Below, piece after piece: positions 55,258 to 64,000 of a DNA stretch of 64,000 bases (positions are counted from its first letter, which is position 1; each line of letters opens with the position of its first letter). Position numbers and translations under genes: made by a program. Origin of the DNA: Salinarimonas rosea DSM 21201 (GTDB taxonomy: Bacteria > Pseudomonadota > Alphaproteobacteria > Rhizobiales > Beijerinckiaceae). The stretch covers positions 213,614-277,613 of the forward strand of contig NZ_AUBC01000007.1 of the NCBI RefSeq assembly GCF_000429045.1, in the 5' to 3' direction. Below the pieces are notes generated by a model. It searched no databases and had not been told where the DNA came from. It was given only the letters and a program-made list of their open reading frames with translations.

Positions 55258-56526
55258 CTACTGGGACAGCACCACGTCGCCCGTGGGACCGACACCGTCG
55301 GGAACCGGGATGTCGGTGGCGTGGTAGTCCGTGTTGAGCTTGAGCACCGGGCCTGCCGAGAGCTCGAGCCGCCGGGCGACGATGACCGTGTAGGCGGACT
55401 CGTCGGCGACCGCTCTGTCCGCGTCCACCAGCAGATCGCCGCGGGGCAGGTAGATCGTGCCGAGGAGCGTGCGGGCGTCGTCGCTCGTGATCTTGAAGTC
55501 GCGCCCTTCCTCCGCCGCGCGGTCCTGGAAGATGAGGATGCCCGCGAGCGCCCCGTCGCGCATGGCGGCGAGATCGATGCGCGACTGCTTGCGGAAGTCG
55601 ATCGCGGCGTTCCTGCCGGTGAAGTAGAAGCTCGTATAGCGGCCGACGAGCTCTCCGTCGTCGACGCGCAGCTCGCCGTCCTTGATGACGTAGAGACCCG
55701 AGCCGAGCTCGACCCGCGCCCCCTGGCTGATCCGGATGCCGCCGCAATAGACGCCCGGAAGCAGGTACGTGTCGGCGCGGATGTCGAGGCCCTCGTGGTC
55801 GCACGGGCCGACGGCCGGAGGCGCGCGGCCGGCGAGGGGGTCGGGGATCGGCGGGCACTCGGTGCGCGGGGTCGGCACGAAGGCGGTGCCGCGTCCGAAA
55901 TGGCCGCCCGCCGAGCAGATCAGCGCGGCGTGGAGCTCGGCCTGATCGTCGACCCGCAGGGCCTGCGTATGCGTCGAGTTCGAGAAGACGCCGCAGCGGT
56001 GCGCCTCCATGACGGCCCGCTTCTCCAGGTGCAGCGCCTTCGAGCCCGTGGGGTCGAGCGCCACGACGCAGATCGGCGCGCTTCCGCTCAGCTTCGCGGT
56101 CGCGGTGACGACGACCTGCGCGAACGCGTCGGTGACGATGCGGCTGAAGACACGCTCGAGCGGGCTGCCGATGTCGATGCGCACGGAGTGGGTCCTGGAA
56201 TCGACCGTCGCGTCCACCCGCGCAGCCGCGGCATCGAAGCCGCGCGTGGCGAGCGCGGCGCGCGCCGCCGTCTCGGCGCCGGCCTCGAGCTGGTCGGCGG
56301 GCGTGTTGGCGAGCCGCATCTCGCGCGCGGCGGCGATCGCCGCCGTGTCCGCGGCGGCCTGCAGCGAGGACCGTGCGGCGTACCAGCTCGTCGCGTCCAC
56401 GGCGAGCCCGGCCGCGGCGAGCATCGGCACGACGGCGAGGCTGAAGACGATGGCGACGCTGCCGGCCTCGTCCGCGAGCCGCCGACGCAGCGCCGCGAGA
56501 CGCCCGATGACCCGTTTGCCCGTCAT
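55258..56526 (-). CDS. TadE/TadG-like pilus-assembly-type membrane protein
   Basis: 422 residues with one N-terminal transmembrane segment in the TadE/TadG motif DEAGSVAIVFSLAVVPMLAA and the following LAVDATSWYAARSSLQAAAD helix, then a large extracytoplasmic part with several cysteines (ICVVALDPTG, HRCGVFSN, CGGIRISQGARVELG). This is the layout of Flp-pilus TadG relatives, though other tad genes are not in the window. Its ATG overlaps the stop of the upstream sensor kinase gene, an unusual pairing. No von Willebrand MIDAS motif is obvious. Confidence 0.8.
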   Translation of the reverse strand: MTGKRVIGRLAALRRRLADEAGSVAIVFSLAVVPMLAAAGLAVDATSWYAARSSLQAAADTAAIAAAREMRLANTPADQLEAGAETAARAALATRGFDAAAARVDATVDSRTHSVRIDIGSPLERVFSRIVTDAFAQVVVTATAKLSGSAPICVVALDPTGSKALHLEKRAVMEAHRCGVFSNSTHTQALRVDDQAELHAALICSAGGHFGRGTAFVPTPRTECPPIPDPLAGRAPPAVGPCDHEGLDIRADTYLLPGVYCGGIRISQGARVELGSGLYVIKDGELRVDDGELVGRYTSFYFTGRNAAIDFRKQSRIDLAAMRDGALAGILIFQDRAAEEGRDFKITSDDARTLLGTIYLPRGDLLVDADRAVADESAYTVIVARRLELSAGPVLKLNTDYHATDIPVPDGVGPTGDVVLSQ

Positions 56527-57704
56527 TCGGCGGCCTCCCTGGGCAGTCCGGTCGCGTCGAGGCGCGCAGCCGGCAGGACGATGCGTGCAGCGAGCCCCCG
56601 GCCCGGGGCCGACTCGAGAAAGAGGTGCCCGCCGTTGAGCTCGGCGATGCGCCGCGCCATCGCCAGCCCGAGGCCGAGCCCCACGGCGCGGCGGACGAGC
56701 ACGTTCTCCGCCTGGAGGAAGGGCTGCGTGCAGCGGGCGAGCGTCTCCGCGTCGAGGCCCGGGCCGTCGTCGGCGACGCCGAGCGCGACCTCGCCCGCCT
56801 CGCCGCGGGCGGTGAGCCGCACCCGGCCGCCACGCGGGGTGTGCGCGAGCGCGTTCGCGACGAGCTCCCCGAGGGCCTTGGCGACGAGATGCTGGTCCGC
56901 CGTCACGAAGAGCGCCGGGTCGGCGTCCACGTCCAGCGTGATGCCAGCAGCATCCGCCGCCCGGCGACGGCGGTGGACCTCGTCCTCGAGGAGATCGGCC
57001 GCGCACAGGCGCTCCGGCGTCACGGGGACGGTGCCCGCCGACGTCTGCGCGAAGGCGAAGACGCGCTGGAGCGTCTCGTTGAGCCCGCGCGCCGCGGTGA
57101 TGACGCCGTCGAGATAGTCGCGGGGGTCGGCGTCGGGATCGAGCGACGCCTGGAGCAGCTCCGAATAGCCGATGATCGCGTTGAGCGGCGTCCGGGTCTC
57201 GTGCTGGAGGAGGGAGAGCAGGCTCTCCTTGAGCCGGTCCGCCTCCTCGGTTCGGGCCCGCGCCTCGCGGGTGATCGCCTCCATGCGCGCACCGCGCAGG
57301 ACGTAGCGCAGCTGGTAGCCGAGGAGGCGCCAATTGACCGGCTTGGCGACGAAGGACGTGGCACCGACCTCGTAGGCGCGATCGACCGCGAACACGTCGT
57401 CGCGGCTCGTGATCACCACGACGGGGAGGTTCTGCATGCGCGGATCGCGCCGCATCTCGGCGAGGAGCGCGAACCCGTTCATCCTGGGCATTTCGAGGTC
57501 GCACAGGACGATGTCGAAGCGGGCATCCCGCTGCAGGATCGCGAGCGCCTCCTCGCCGTCGGCGGCCGTGACGATCTCCCCGCCGGGATGGTCGAGATGC
57601 CCGACCGCGATCTCGCGCATGATCGGGTCGTCGTCCACCACGAGGATGCGCGTCGGGCTTTCGAAAACGTAGAGAAAGCCCGCATTCGTCTTGCCGAGGA
57701 GCAT
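56523..57704 (-). CDS. Receiver-histidine kinase protein
   Basis: 393 residues, soluble. Receiver domain (about 18-135; ILVVDDDPIMREI, Asp in IVLCDLEMPRMNG, Lys in FVAKPVNW) followed by HisKA (SLLQHETRTPLNAIIGYSELLQ) and HATPase (ALGELVANALAHTPRGG, VADDGPGLD, GLGLGLAMARRI). The N-terminal receiver suggests that it is a relay kinase controlled by an upstream kinase, possibly the hybrid kinase transcribed divergently 147 bases away. Translationally coupled to the TadG-like gene. Confidence 0.88.
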   Translation of the reverse strand: MLLGKTNAGFLYVFESPTRILVVDDDPIMREIAVGHLDHPGGEIVTAADGEEALAILQRDARFDIVLCDLEMPRMNGFALLAEMRRDPRMQNLPVVVITSRDDVFAVDRAYEVGATSFVAKPVNWRLLGYQLRYVLRGARMEAITREARARTEEADRLKESLLSLLQHETRTPLNAIIGYSELLQASLDPDADPRDYLDGVITAARGLNETLQRVFAFAQTSAGTVPVTPERLCAADLLEDEVHRRRRAADAAGITLDVDADPALFVTADQHLVAKALGELVANALAHTPRGGRVRLTARGEAGEVALGVADDGPGLDAETLARCTQPFLQAENVLVRRAVGLGLGLAMARRIAELNGGHLFLESAPGRGLAARIVLPAARLDATGLPREAAE

Positions 57705-57753
57705 CGGTTCCGCCCTTCTTAGAGGAGGACGTTTAGGCGCAATCCGTGAATCC

Positions 57754-57766
57754 CCGATTAAATCGG
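57754..57766. promoter_or_regulatory. Perfect palindrome between two divergent kinase genes
   Basis: CCGATTAAATCGG is a perfect 13-base inverted repeat in the centre of the 147-base divergent region. A second TTAA lies nine bases after its own TTAA, so the spacing is not the CtrA N7. It is probably the site of a shared regulator. Confidence 0.3.
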
Positions 57767-57851
57767 TTAGTTAAGCCGACACTTACTCATTCGTGGCTCT
57801 ATTCGCTCATGGACGCGGGCGTGTGGACGCTCGGACGACAGGAGTGGTCAC

Positions 57852-60602
57852 TTGCAACCCAGCAGATCGGTCGTCGGAAAGCTTGGCCGTCTGGTCGTGG
57901 TCTCCGTCCTGATCGCCCTCACCCTCGGCTCGGCGACGAGCCTCTGGCTCGAGGTCCGGCGGTACGGGGAGCAGAAGCGCGAGAGCCTGCTCGCCGTCGC
58001 CCACGCCTTCGCGGCGGCGAGCGCCGAGGCGGTCGTCCGGCAGGACCGCGACGCGATCTTCGAGGCGGTCCGCGCCATCGGCCGCCTGCCCGGCATAACG
58101 CATGTGACGGTTGCTGACCGCGACGGAACCCTGCTCGAGGAAGCCGGCTCGGGCGTGCGGCTCCTCGGCGATCTCGTGCTCGACGAGACGACGCCGCTCT
58201 CCGTCGCGGCGATCCTCTCCTCGCGCACCGTCGTCGTCGGCGTGCCGGTGCGCCATCGCGGCGTCGAGGTCGGCCGGCTGGAGCTGACGTCGGAGACCGG
58301 CGACCTCTGGGGCCGCCTCCTCGTCGTCCTCGCCTTCGGTCTCGGCGCCGCGGTCGTGGCGAGCGTCATCGGCCTCGCCATCGCCTGGCGCCTGCAGCGC
58401 GCGATCACCCGCCCGCTCCTCACGTTGTCGGCGACGATGAGCCGGGTGCGCGAGGCGCACGACTACGACGAGGCCTGTCCCGTCGAGAGCGACGACGAGA
58501 TCGGCCAGCTCGCGCTCGGCTTCAACGCCATGCTCGGCGAGATCCGCCGGCGCGACGCACGCCTCGCGCAGCACCGCGAGCGGCTGGAGATGGAGGTGGA
58601 GGACCGCACCCGTGATCTCGTGCTGGCCAAGGACGCCGCCGAGCGGGCGAGCAGCGCCAAGTCGGACTTCCTCGCCACGATGAGCCACGAGATCCGTACG
58701 CCGATGAACGGCATGCTGGTGATGGCGGAGCTGCTCGCCGCCGGGGACCTGCCCGAGCGGCAGCGGCGCTACGCGGAGGTGATCGCCCGTTCCGGCCAGT
58801 CGCTGCTCGCGATCATCAACGACATCCTCGACTTCGCGAAGGTGGAGGCCGGAAAGCTCGAGCTCGAGGCCGTGCCCGTCGATCTCGGCGAGGCGGCGGA
58901 GACGGTGGTCACGCTGTTCGGCGAGCGCGCTGCCGGCAAGGGGCTCGACCTCGCCGCCGCGATCGACCCGGCCCTGCCGCGGATCGTCGGCGATCCGGTG
59001 CGGCTGACGCAGGTGATCGCCAACCTCGTCAACAACGCGCTCAAGTTCACCGAGACCGGCCACGTGCTGGTGCGCGTCGCCACCGCGGGGGAGCGGGTGA
59101 CGATCCGGGTCGAGGACACCGGCATCGGCATCCCGCAGGAGAAGCTGGCGACGATCTTCTCCGCCTTCTCCCAGGCAGACCAGTCGACCACGCGCCGCTA
59201 CGGCGGCACCGGGCTCGGCCTGTCCATCGTCCAGCGCCTCGTCGCCGCGATGGGCGGCGACATCCGGGTCGAGAGCGTCCTCGGCGAGGGGTCCTGCTTC
59301 ACGGTGGAGCTCCCGTGCATCGCCGTGACGGACAATGTTCCGACGGCGCCCCGGCTCGAGGCGCCCCGTACGGCGGTCGTCGCCGCGGCCGGATCGGCGA
59401 CGCGCGCGGCGCTGTCGCTGGGGCTCGTGGCGGCGGGGTTCGACGTTGCGGAGCCCGGCGACGCCGGCCCGGATGTCGACTGGATCGTCGATGCGGACAC
59501 CCTCCTGCGTGCGGGCAGGCCCGCGGGCGCGCGGCGGGTCCTCGCGCTCTCGCCGATCGGGGAGCGCGCCGGTGAGGAAGCCCGCGCCCGGGGTCTCGCG
59601 GACGCGCTGCTGCGCCGGCCGCTGGCGCCGAGCGAATGGACGCTCGCCCTCGCGCGGCTCGTCGACGGCACGCCCTTCCCGCGGGAGGAGCGCGCGCGGG
59701 ACGGCGTCGCGTCGGCCCTGCCGCGCTTCGGCGGCGCGCGGGTCCTCGTCGCCGACGACAGCGCGGTCAACCGCGAGGTCGCCTGCGAGGCGCTGTCGCG
59801 GCTCGGGATCGCGGCGCGCACGGTGGCGAACGGGCGCGAGGCGCTCGACGCGATCGTGGCCGGCGGTCTCGATCTCGTCCTGATGGACGGCTCGATGCCG
59901 GAGCTCGACGGCTTCGAGGCGACCCGCCTCGCCCGCGCCCACGAGGCGCGCACGGGCAGCGCCCGCACGCCCATCGTCGCGCTGACCGCCCACGTCGTCG
60001 GCGCCGGCGCGGACGCCTGGCGCGAGGCGGGCATGGACGGCGTGCTGCACAAGCCCTTCAGCCTCGCCGCGCTGGCGCAGACGCTGGGCGCGCATCTCGA
60101 GGCGTCCGAGCCCGCGTCGCCCTCCGCCGGCGCGGCTCCCGCGCCGCCGCCAGAGGCTCCAGCGGCGGACGAGGCTCCCGCGGCGGACCAGGCGCCCGCT
60201 CCCGAGGCGCTCCTCGACGAGGACGTCGTCGCCGGCATCGCCGAGATGGCGCAGACCACCGGCGCCGGCTTCCTGCGGCGCATCCTCGGCCTCTACCTGG
60301 AGCACGCGCCGCCGGCGCTGGCGGAGCTCGCCGCGTCGGTCGCGGACGGCGCCGAGCCGGCGCGCGTCGCCAGCGCGGCGCATGCGCTGAAGTCGATGAG
60401 CCTGAACGTCGGCGCGTCGGCTCTGGCGGCGAGGCTCGCGGCGATCGAGGCGGCGGCGCGCGAGACCGGGACGCTCCCGGACGCGGACCGGCTCGGCGCG
60501 CTGGCGCCGCTCCTCGACGAGACGATCGCGGCCCTGCGCGTGCGCCTGGGGGCGGACGAGCCGCAGCGCGCCGGCGCCGAGGCCGTCGCGGCCGCCGGCT
60601 GA
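57852..60602 (+). CDS. Hybrid sensor histidine kinase with HAMP, receiver and Hpt domains
   Basis: 916 residues, a complete phosphorelay in one chain: transmembrane helices near 11-33 and 156-180 around a periplasmic sensor of about 120 residues, HAMP (about 180-235), HisKA with His279 ([16 protein letters not shown]), HATPase ([30 protein letters not shown]), a degenerate segment, a receiver ([13 protein letters not shown], Asp in [13 protein letters not shown]) and a C-terminal Hpt ([13 protein letters not shown]). Start is TTG 57852 with AGGAG seven bases before it. Output is likely to be the single-domain regulators nearby. Confidence 0.9.
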   Translation: MQPSRSVVGKLGRLVVVSVLIALTLGSATSLWLEVRRYGEQKRESLLAVAHAFAAASAEAVVRQDRDAIFEAVRAIGRLPGITHVTVADRDGTLLEEAGSGVRLLGDLVLDETTPLSVAAILSSRTVVVGVPVRHRGVEVGRLELTSETGDLWGRLLVVLAFGLGAAVVASVIGLAIAWRLQRAITRPLLTLSATMSRVREAHDYDEACPVESDDEIGQLALGFNAMLGEIRRRDARLAQHRERLEMEVEDRTRDLVLAKDAAERASSAKSDFLATMSHEIRTPMNGMLVMAELLAAGDLPERQRRYAEVIARSGQSLLAIINDILDFAKVEAGKLELEAVPVDLGEAAETVVTLFGERAAGKGLDLAAAIDPALPRIVGDPVRLTQVIANLVNNALKFTETGHVLVRVATAGERVTIRVEDTGIGIPQEKLATIFSAFSQADQSTTRRYGGTGLGLSIVQRLVAAMGGDIRVESVLGEGSCFTVELPCIAVTDNVPTAPRLEAPRTAVVAAAGSATRAALSLGLVAAGFDVAEPGDAGPDVDWIVDADTLLRAGRPAGARRVLALSPIGERAGEEARARGLADALLRRPLAPSEWTLALARLVDGTPFPREERARDGVASALPRFGGARVLVADDSAVNREVACEALSRLGIAARTVANGREALDAIVAGGLDLVLMDGSMPELDGFEATRLARAHEARTGSARTPIVALTAHVVGAGADAWREAGMDGVLHKPFSLAALAQTLGAHLEASEPASPSAGAAPAPPPEAPAADEAPAADQAPAPEALLDEDVVAGIAEMAQTTGAGFLRRILGLYLEHAPPALAELAASVADGAEPARVASAAHALKSMSLNVGASALAARLAAIEAAARETGTLPDADRLGALAPLLDETIAALRVRLGADEPQRAGAEAVAAAG

Positions 60603-60611
60603 GAGCCGCAC

Positions 60612-63020
60612 TCAAGCCTTGGCGCCGGTCTCCTCGGGCGCGGAGGTGACGTTGCCGGCGATGCTCTCCACCGCCTCGTCGGCGGTCGCCATCTGTGGCG
60701 CGGCCGTGGGCGCGCCGCCGGCGGCGGCGCGCTCGGCCAGGATGCGCAGCGGCGGCGCCGTCCCGGTCTTGCCCTCGCCGGCGTAGATCGTGAGGTGCGG
60801 GAAGGGAATCTCGATGCCGCGCTCGTCGAAGACCTGCTTGACCGCCTCGAGATAGGCGCGGCCCGTCGCCCATTGCTTGCCGGGCGCCGTCTTGATGCGG
60901 GCGCGGATCACCACCGCCGAGTCGGCCAGCGCCTCGACGCCCCACAGCTCGAAGGGGCCGAGGATGTCGGCGCCGTGATCCTCGGAGCGCGTCAGCAGGT
61001 CGAAGGCGTCCTGCATCGCCTGCTTCACCTCCGCGACGTTCTCGCGATAGGCGACGCCGATGTCGGCGACGTAGTAGGCGAAGTGGCGCATCATGTTCGA
61101 GACGCTGTCGACGCTCGAGAACGGCACCACGTGGTAGGTGCCCTGCAGGTCGCGGATCGACACCGAGCGGATGGTCAGCCGCTCGACGACGCCGGAGATT
61201 CCGCCGGCGGAGACGACGTCGCCCTCGTTCATGGCGTTCTCGAGCTGGATGAACACGCCGGTGATGACGTCCTGCACGAGCTTCTGCGCACCGAAGCCGA
61301 CCGCGAGGCCGACGACGCCGGCGCCGGCGAGCAGCGGCCCGACATTCACGCCGAGCTCGGACAGGACCATGATGGTGATGACGACGACGAGCGTCACCGT
61401 GAAGGCGTTGCGGAAGAGGGCGAGCAAGGTGCGTTCGCGGGCCGACGGCGGCGTTCCGTAGTCCGGGTTGAGGCGGTACTCGACCCAGGACGAGACCAGG
61501 ATGTAGAGCGCGATCCCCACGAGCACGAGCAGGAAGGCCGAGATCAGCGAGGTCGTCACCGCGAAGCCGACGCCGCTCGAGGCCCAGGCGAGGAAGTCGA
61601 ACAGCTCCCAGGCCTGCGCCACCGCGACGAGGATGCCGACGAGCACGACGAGCCGGATCACGTGCAGTATTTTCGGCACGAAGGCGTTGAGCCGCGACTC
61701 GAGCAGGGGAAGGCGCTGCTTCACGTCCGGCGACAGGCGCATGCCGCCCGTGATGAAGCGCGACAGGAATATCGCGATGCCCACGCCCACGCCGATGGCG
61801 ATGGCGCTCTCGAACGTCGCCGAGAGCATGTAGGTGAGCGCCTCCCGCGGGTGGACCGTCCAGACGAAGAACAAGGCGACGAAGTAGACGATCGCGAGCA
61901 CGTGCCACACCCGCGCCAGCGCCGCCATGAAGCGCGCGGTCGCATCGTCCTGGCCGTTGACGGCACGGCGCAGCATGATGCGGCGCACGAAGTCGCGGTT
62001 CTGGAGCGTCACGAGCACGCCGACGAGGCAGGCGGCGAGAACGGCGAGCGTGCGGATCGCCTGCCCCGCCGCGAAGGAGACCGTCCACGAGGCGATCGGC
62101 GCGACGAACAGGAAGGCGTAGACCACGATCGACGTCGTGCGGCCGATCCAGAAATACCAATAGGCGGCGGCGGTGTCCGAGATCGCCTGGATGACGCGCA
62201 GGCTCCCCCGGTTCGGCCGCAGCACCGCGCGCACGCCGAGCTTGATCACCTCCGCCATCACGAACGCGTTGAGGAAGAGCTGCTGGTTCAGAGCGTTCAT
62301 CCCCGTCGGGCCCCAGTGCACCGCGACGAACGTGCCGATCGCCCATGCGGCGGCGAGCGCCAGCGCCTCGACGAGGAAGGTCGCCACGGAGAGCACGATG
62401 CGCCCGATGATGTTGCCCGTCTGCCGATGGCGGGCGAAGCGGTCGCCGAGGCGGCCCGCGAGCCAGCGCAGCACGAGATAGCTGCCGACCGTGACGGCGA
62501 TGACGAGGCCGAGCGCGGCGACGATCCGCCCGAGCCGCTCGACGTCGGCGGCGTCGACGTCGCGCCACAGCGCGGCCACCGTGTCGAGCGCGCGGCCCGT
62601 GACGGCGAAGATGCCGGCGACCTGCTCGGCGACGGCGCGGGTCTGCTCCGCGATCACGGTCGCGAACGGCAGGGGCGCCTCCTCCTGCGCCGCCGCGGCG
62701 GCCGCGACCGCGTCCCCGGCCGGCGCGGTGGCGGCGAGCGCCTCCAGCAGGCGCGCTCGCGCCGCGTCGTCGGCGATGACCGCACGCAGCGCCTCGAGCT
62801 CCGGGGGGAGCGTCGCGTCCGTCGGCTCTCCCGCCGCCGCCTCGTCCGCGGGGGCGTCCTGCTGCGCCGCGACGCCGGGGAGGGCGAGGCCCGGAACCTG
62901 CGCCCGCGCGGCGGCGCCCAGCAGCACCACGATCGCGAGCGCGAGCGAGATCACGAGGGCGACGGTCGCCAGGCGCGTGTGCGAGCGGATGAAGACGATG
63001 AGCGACGAGTTCTGGCGCAT
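60612..63020 (-). CDS. MscS-family mechanosensitive channel (YbiO-like)
   Basis: 802 residues: signal peptide or first helix (LATVALVISLALAIVVLLGA), a periplasmic domain, about ten transmembrane helices, and the MscS pore domain (about 590-700) with the Gly/Ala-rich pore helix GPLLAGAGVVGLAVGFGAQK and the beta domain motif QLENAMNEGDVV, VPFSSVDSVSN. The arrangement fits E. coli YbiO, a moderate-conductance channel that releases solutes on osmotic downshock. ATG 63020 gives MRQNSSLIVF; frames continuing to 63152 are not family-like. It converges on the hybrid kinase gene with only nine bases between stops. Confidence 0.88.
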   Translation of the reverse strand: MRQNSSLIVFIRSHTRLATVALVISLALAIVVLLGAAARAQVPGLALPGVAAQQDAPADEAAAGEPTDATLPPELEALRAVIADDAARARLLEALAATAPAGDAVAAAAAAQEEAPLPFATVIAEQTRAVAEQVAGIFAVTGRALDTVAALWRDVDAADVERLGRIVAALGLVIAVTVGSYLVLRWLAGRLGDRFARHRQTGNIIGRIVLSVATFLVEALALAAAWAIGTFVAVHWGPTGMNALNQQLFLNAFVMAEVIKLGVRAVLRPNRGSLRVIQAISDTAAAYWYFWIGRTTSIVVYAFLFVAPIASWTVSFAAGQAIRTLAVLAACLVGVLVTLQNRDFVRRIMLRRAVNGQDDATARFMAALARVWHVLAIVYFVALFFVWTVHPREALTYMLSATFESAIAIGVGVGIAIFLSRFITGGMRLSPDVKQRLPLLESRLNAFVPKILHVIRLVVLVGILVAVAQAWELFDFLAWASSGVGFAVTTSLISAFLLVLVGIALYILVSSWVEYRLNPDYGTPPSARERTLLALFRNAFTVTLVVVITIMVLSELGVNVGPLLAGAGVVGLAVGFGAQKLVQDVITGVFIQLENAMNEGDVVSAGGISGVVERLTIRSVSIRDLQGTYHVVPFSSVDSVSNMMRHFAYYVADIGVAYRENVAEVKQAMQDAFDLLTRSEDHGADILGPFELWGVEALADSAVVIRARIKTAPGKQWATGRAYLEAVKQVFDERGIEIPFPHLTIYAGEGKTGTAPPLRILAERAAAGGAPTAAPQMATADEAVESIAGNVTSAPEETGAKA

Positions 63021-63216
63021 GATCCGGAAAGGGCTTCGGACTGGGGACGGGTGCCGCGGAGGACAGACGCGACGGCGAATCCCGTCGGCACCGGCCGCAC
63101 TATAGGGAAATCGACCCCGGGGGAAACCGCCCGCGCGCGCCCCGCTCCGCACCCTCCGGCCCGCCTCGGCGATTTCGTCCGTCCTCTCAAGGAGTCGTGC
63201 CGTACCGCCGCGGCGA

Positions 63217-63723
63217 TCACGGACCCGTGAACACGATGGCGAGCCCGTCGGGCGTGTGCCGCACGACCCGTCCGGGCAGGCCGCCCAGGCGGACCGGTGC
63301 GCCGAGGCCCGGCCGCAGCGGCGAGATCAGGCGGGCGCCGCCGAAGGAGAGATCGGCGACCGCCACGGGCGCGATCTCCGGCGGCTCGTCGAGGACGGTG
63401 AGCGTCGCGGTCGCCGGCGGCGGCACGCCGCGCGGATGCGCCCGCAGCTCCGAGCGCCGGCCTTCGAGGCGCTCCTCCAGCCAGATCAGCGCGGCGGTGC
63501 GCGCCTCGCGGCCGTCGCGCTCGAAGGCGACGGCGAAGCCGCCGTCGACGAATCGCGCCACCCGCCCGCGCGCCACCCCGATCTCGGCCATCGCCAGCGT
63601 CAGGATCTCGCCTTCGACGACGGGCGCCACGGACGCGACGACGGCACCGCCGGGGGAGACGCAGCGCGTCTCGCCGGAGAAGGCGGCGCCGTCGCCGAGC
63701 ACGATCGTAAGCGCTGTCTCCAT
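63217..63723 (-). CDS. PilZ-domain protein, 5' end probably replaced by IS66
   Basis: 168 residues. The C-terminal half has the PilZ pattern: R-x3-R (RSELR, about residue 90) and D-x-S-x2-G (ADLSFGGARLIS), followed by a beta strand GRVVRHTPDGLAIVF, so it may bind cyclic di-GMP. The N-terminal half is a degenerate copy (ETRCVSPGGAVVA, GRVARFVDGGFAVAFE) without the R-x3-R. The first codons (METAL) are written by sequence that looks like the IS66 terminus beginning GTAAGCG at 63707, so the natural start is probably lost and the gene may be a fusion or pseudogene. Confidence 0.75.
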   Translation of the reverse strand: METALTIVLGDGAAFSGETRCVSPGGAVVASVAPVVEGEILTLAMAEIGVARGRVARFVDGGFAVAFERDGREARTAALIWLEERLEGRRSELRAHPRGVPPPATATLTVLDEPPEIAPVAVADLSFGGARLISPLRPGLGAPVRLGGLPGRVVRHTPDGLAIVFTGP

Positions 63724-64000
63724 CCCACCTTCCTCGCCGTGAGCTGATGAGCGAAGCTCTCGTCCCGATAGTGGTCGGAGATCGTTTTGTGTCTGGACTT
63801 GAGCCTACGCTCGAGCCGGCGCGCGTGGTGCGCCGGCTGGAGGTGATCAACGGCGCTGGTGGGCGCCGGCGCTGGAGCGCGGACGAGAAGGCCGGGATCG
63901 TCGCCGAGACGCTCGAGCCGGGCGCGGTCGTGTCCGAGGTTGCGCGCCGTCATGGCCTGACGCCGCAGCAGGTGTTCACGTGGCGCCGCGAAGCGCGTCG
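63707..64000 (+). mobile_element. IS66-family insertion sequence, left end
   Basis: Begins GTAAGCGCTGTCTCC at 63707, the GTAA-type terminus expected of IS66 elements, 40 bases before tnpA. The element continues beyond the right edge. Its tnpA-like reading frame and terminal bases are the only mobile-element signal in the window. Confidence 0.75.
63747..64000 (+). CDS. tnpA: IS66-family accessory protein TnpA, 3' end outside the window
   Basis: At least 84 residues from ATG 63747. The helix-turn-helix segment RRRWSADEKAGIVAETLEPG, VSEVARRHGLTPQQVFTWRR is the TnpA domain of IS66 (related to the IS3 OrfA DNA-binding module). The remainder, TnpB and the transposase TnpC, must lie to the right. 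Confidence 0.85.
   Translation, partial: MSEALVPIVVGDRFVSGLEPTLEPARVVRRLEVINGAGGRRRWSADEKAGIVAETLEPGAVVSEVARRHGLTPQQVFTWRREAR

Overview
The window is very GC-rich, densely packed alphaproteobacterial chromosome, most likely Hyphomicrobiales (Rhizobiales); a Salinarimonas-like organism is a guess from gene content. Supporting signs are an Omp25-type barrel protein, GlxA-type regulators beside sarcosine oxidase genes, an HWE-type histidine kinase, CtrA-like TTAA-N7-TTAA sites and parS-like palindromes. I see no rRNA, tRNA or CRISPR array. The only mobile element is the left end of an IS66-family insertion sequence at the right edge.

Layout. (1) 1-2412: serine biosynthesis (serC, serA, minus strand), then a PAS-GGDEF-EAL c-di-GMP protein. 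(2) 4966-11471, minus strand: a lysine/glutarate-type catabolic block (aminoadipate-semialdehyde dehydrogenase, glutaryl-CoA dehydrogenase, family III CoA-transferase, TPP-dependent decarboxylase-like enzyme) with a divergent LysR gene. (3) 12505-22304, minus strand: the most interesting region. It holds a histidine-ammonia-lyase-fold protein without the Ala-Ser-Gly cofactor triad, a quaternary-amine ABC importer, a cyclic amidohydrolase, an M20 carbamoyl hydrolase and a DUF917 protein. Together these look like uptake and breakdown of ergothioneine or a similar thio-imidazole betaine to glutamate. (4) 23395-34981: two GlxA/AraC regulators, a dimethylglycine dehydrogenase-like enzyme, soxBDAG and L-serine dehydratase, forming a route from dimethylglycine through sarcosine, glycine and serine to pyruvate. 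glyA is not in the window.

(5) 35072-39138: a thioesterase and a three-gene CHASE-kinase / receiver / receiver-kinase module. (6) 39433-50874: xerD, phosphoglucomutase, a DUF2339 membrane protein, a sugar-nucleotide epimerase, a class A penicillin-binding protein coupled to an unknown secreted protein, and a tyrosine phosphatase. (7) 51171-63723: an outer-membrane barrel protein, a D-amino-acid transaminase divergent from a DapA-like lyase, a DUF4142-like secreted protein, a second cluster of phosphorelay genes with a TadG-like protein, a YbiO-like mechanosensitive channel and a PilZ protein whose first codons appear to come from the IS66 end.

Dispersed palindromic repeats (ends CCTTCCC...GGGAAGG) recur between genes, including inside operons. 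Many neighbouring genes overlap by ATGA, so translational coupling is common. Coordinates of coding regions are checked by reading frame; base positions of short sites may be off by one.
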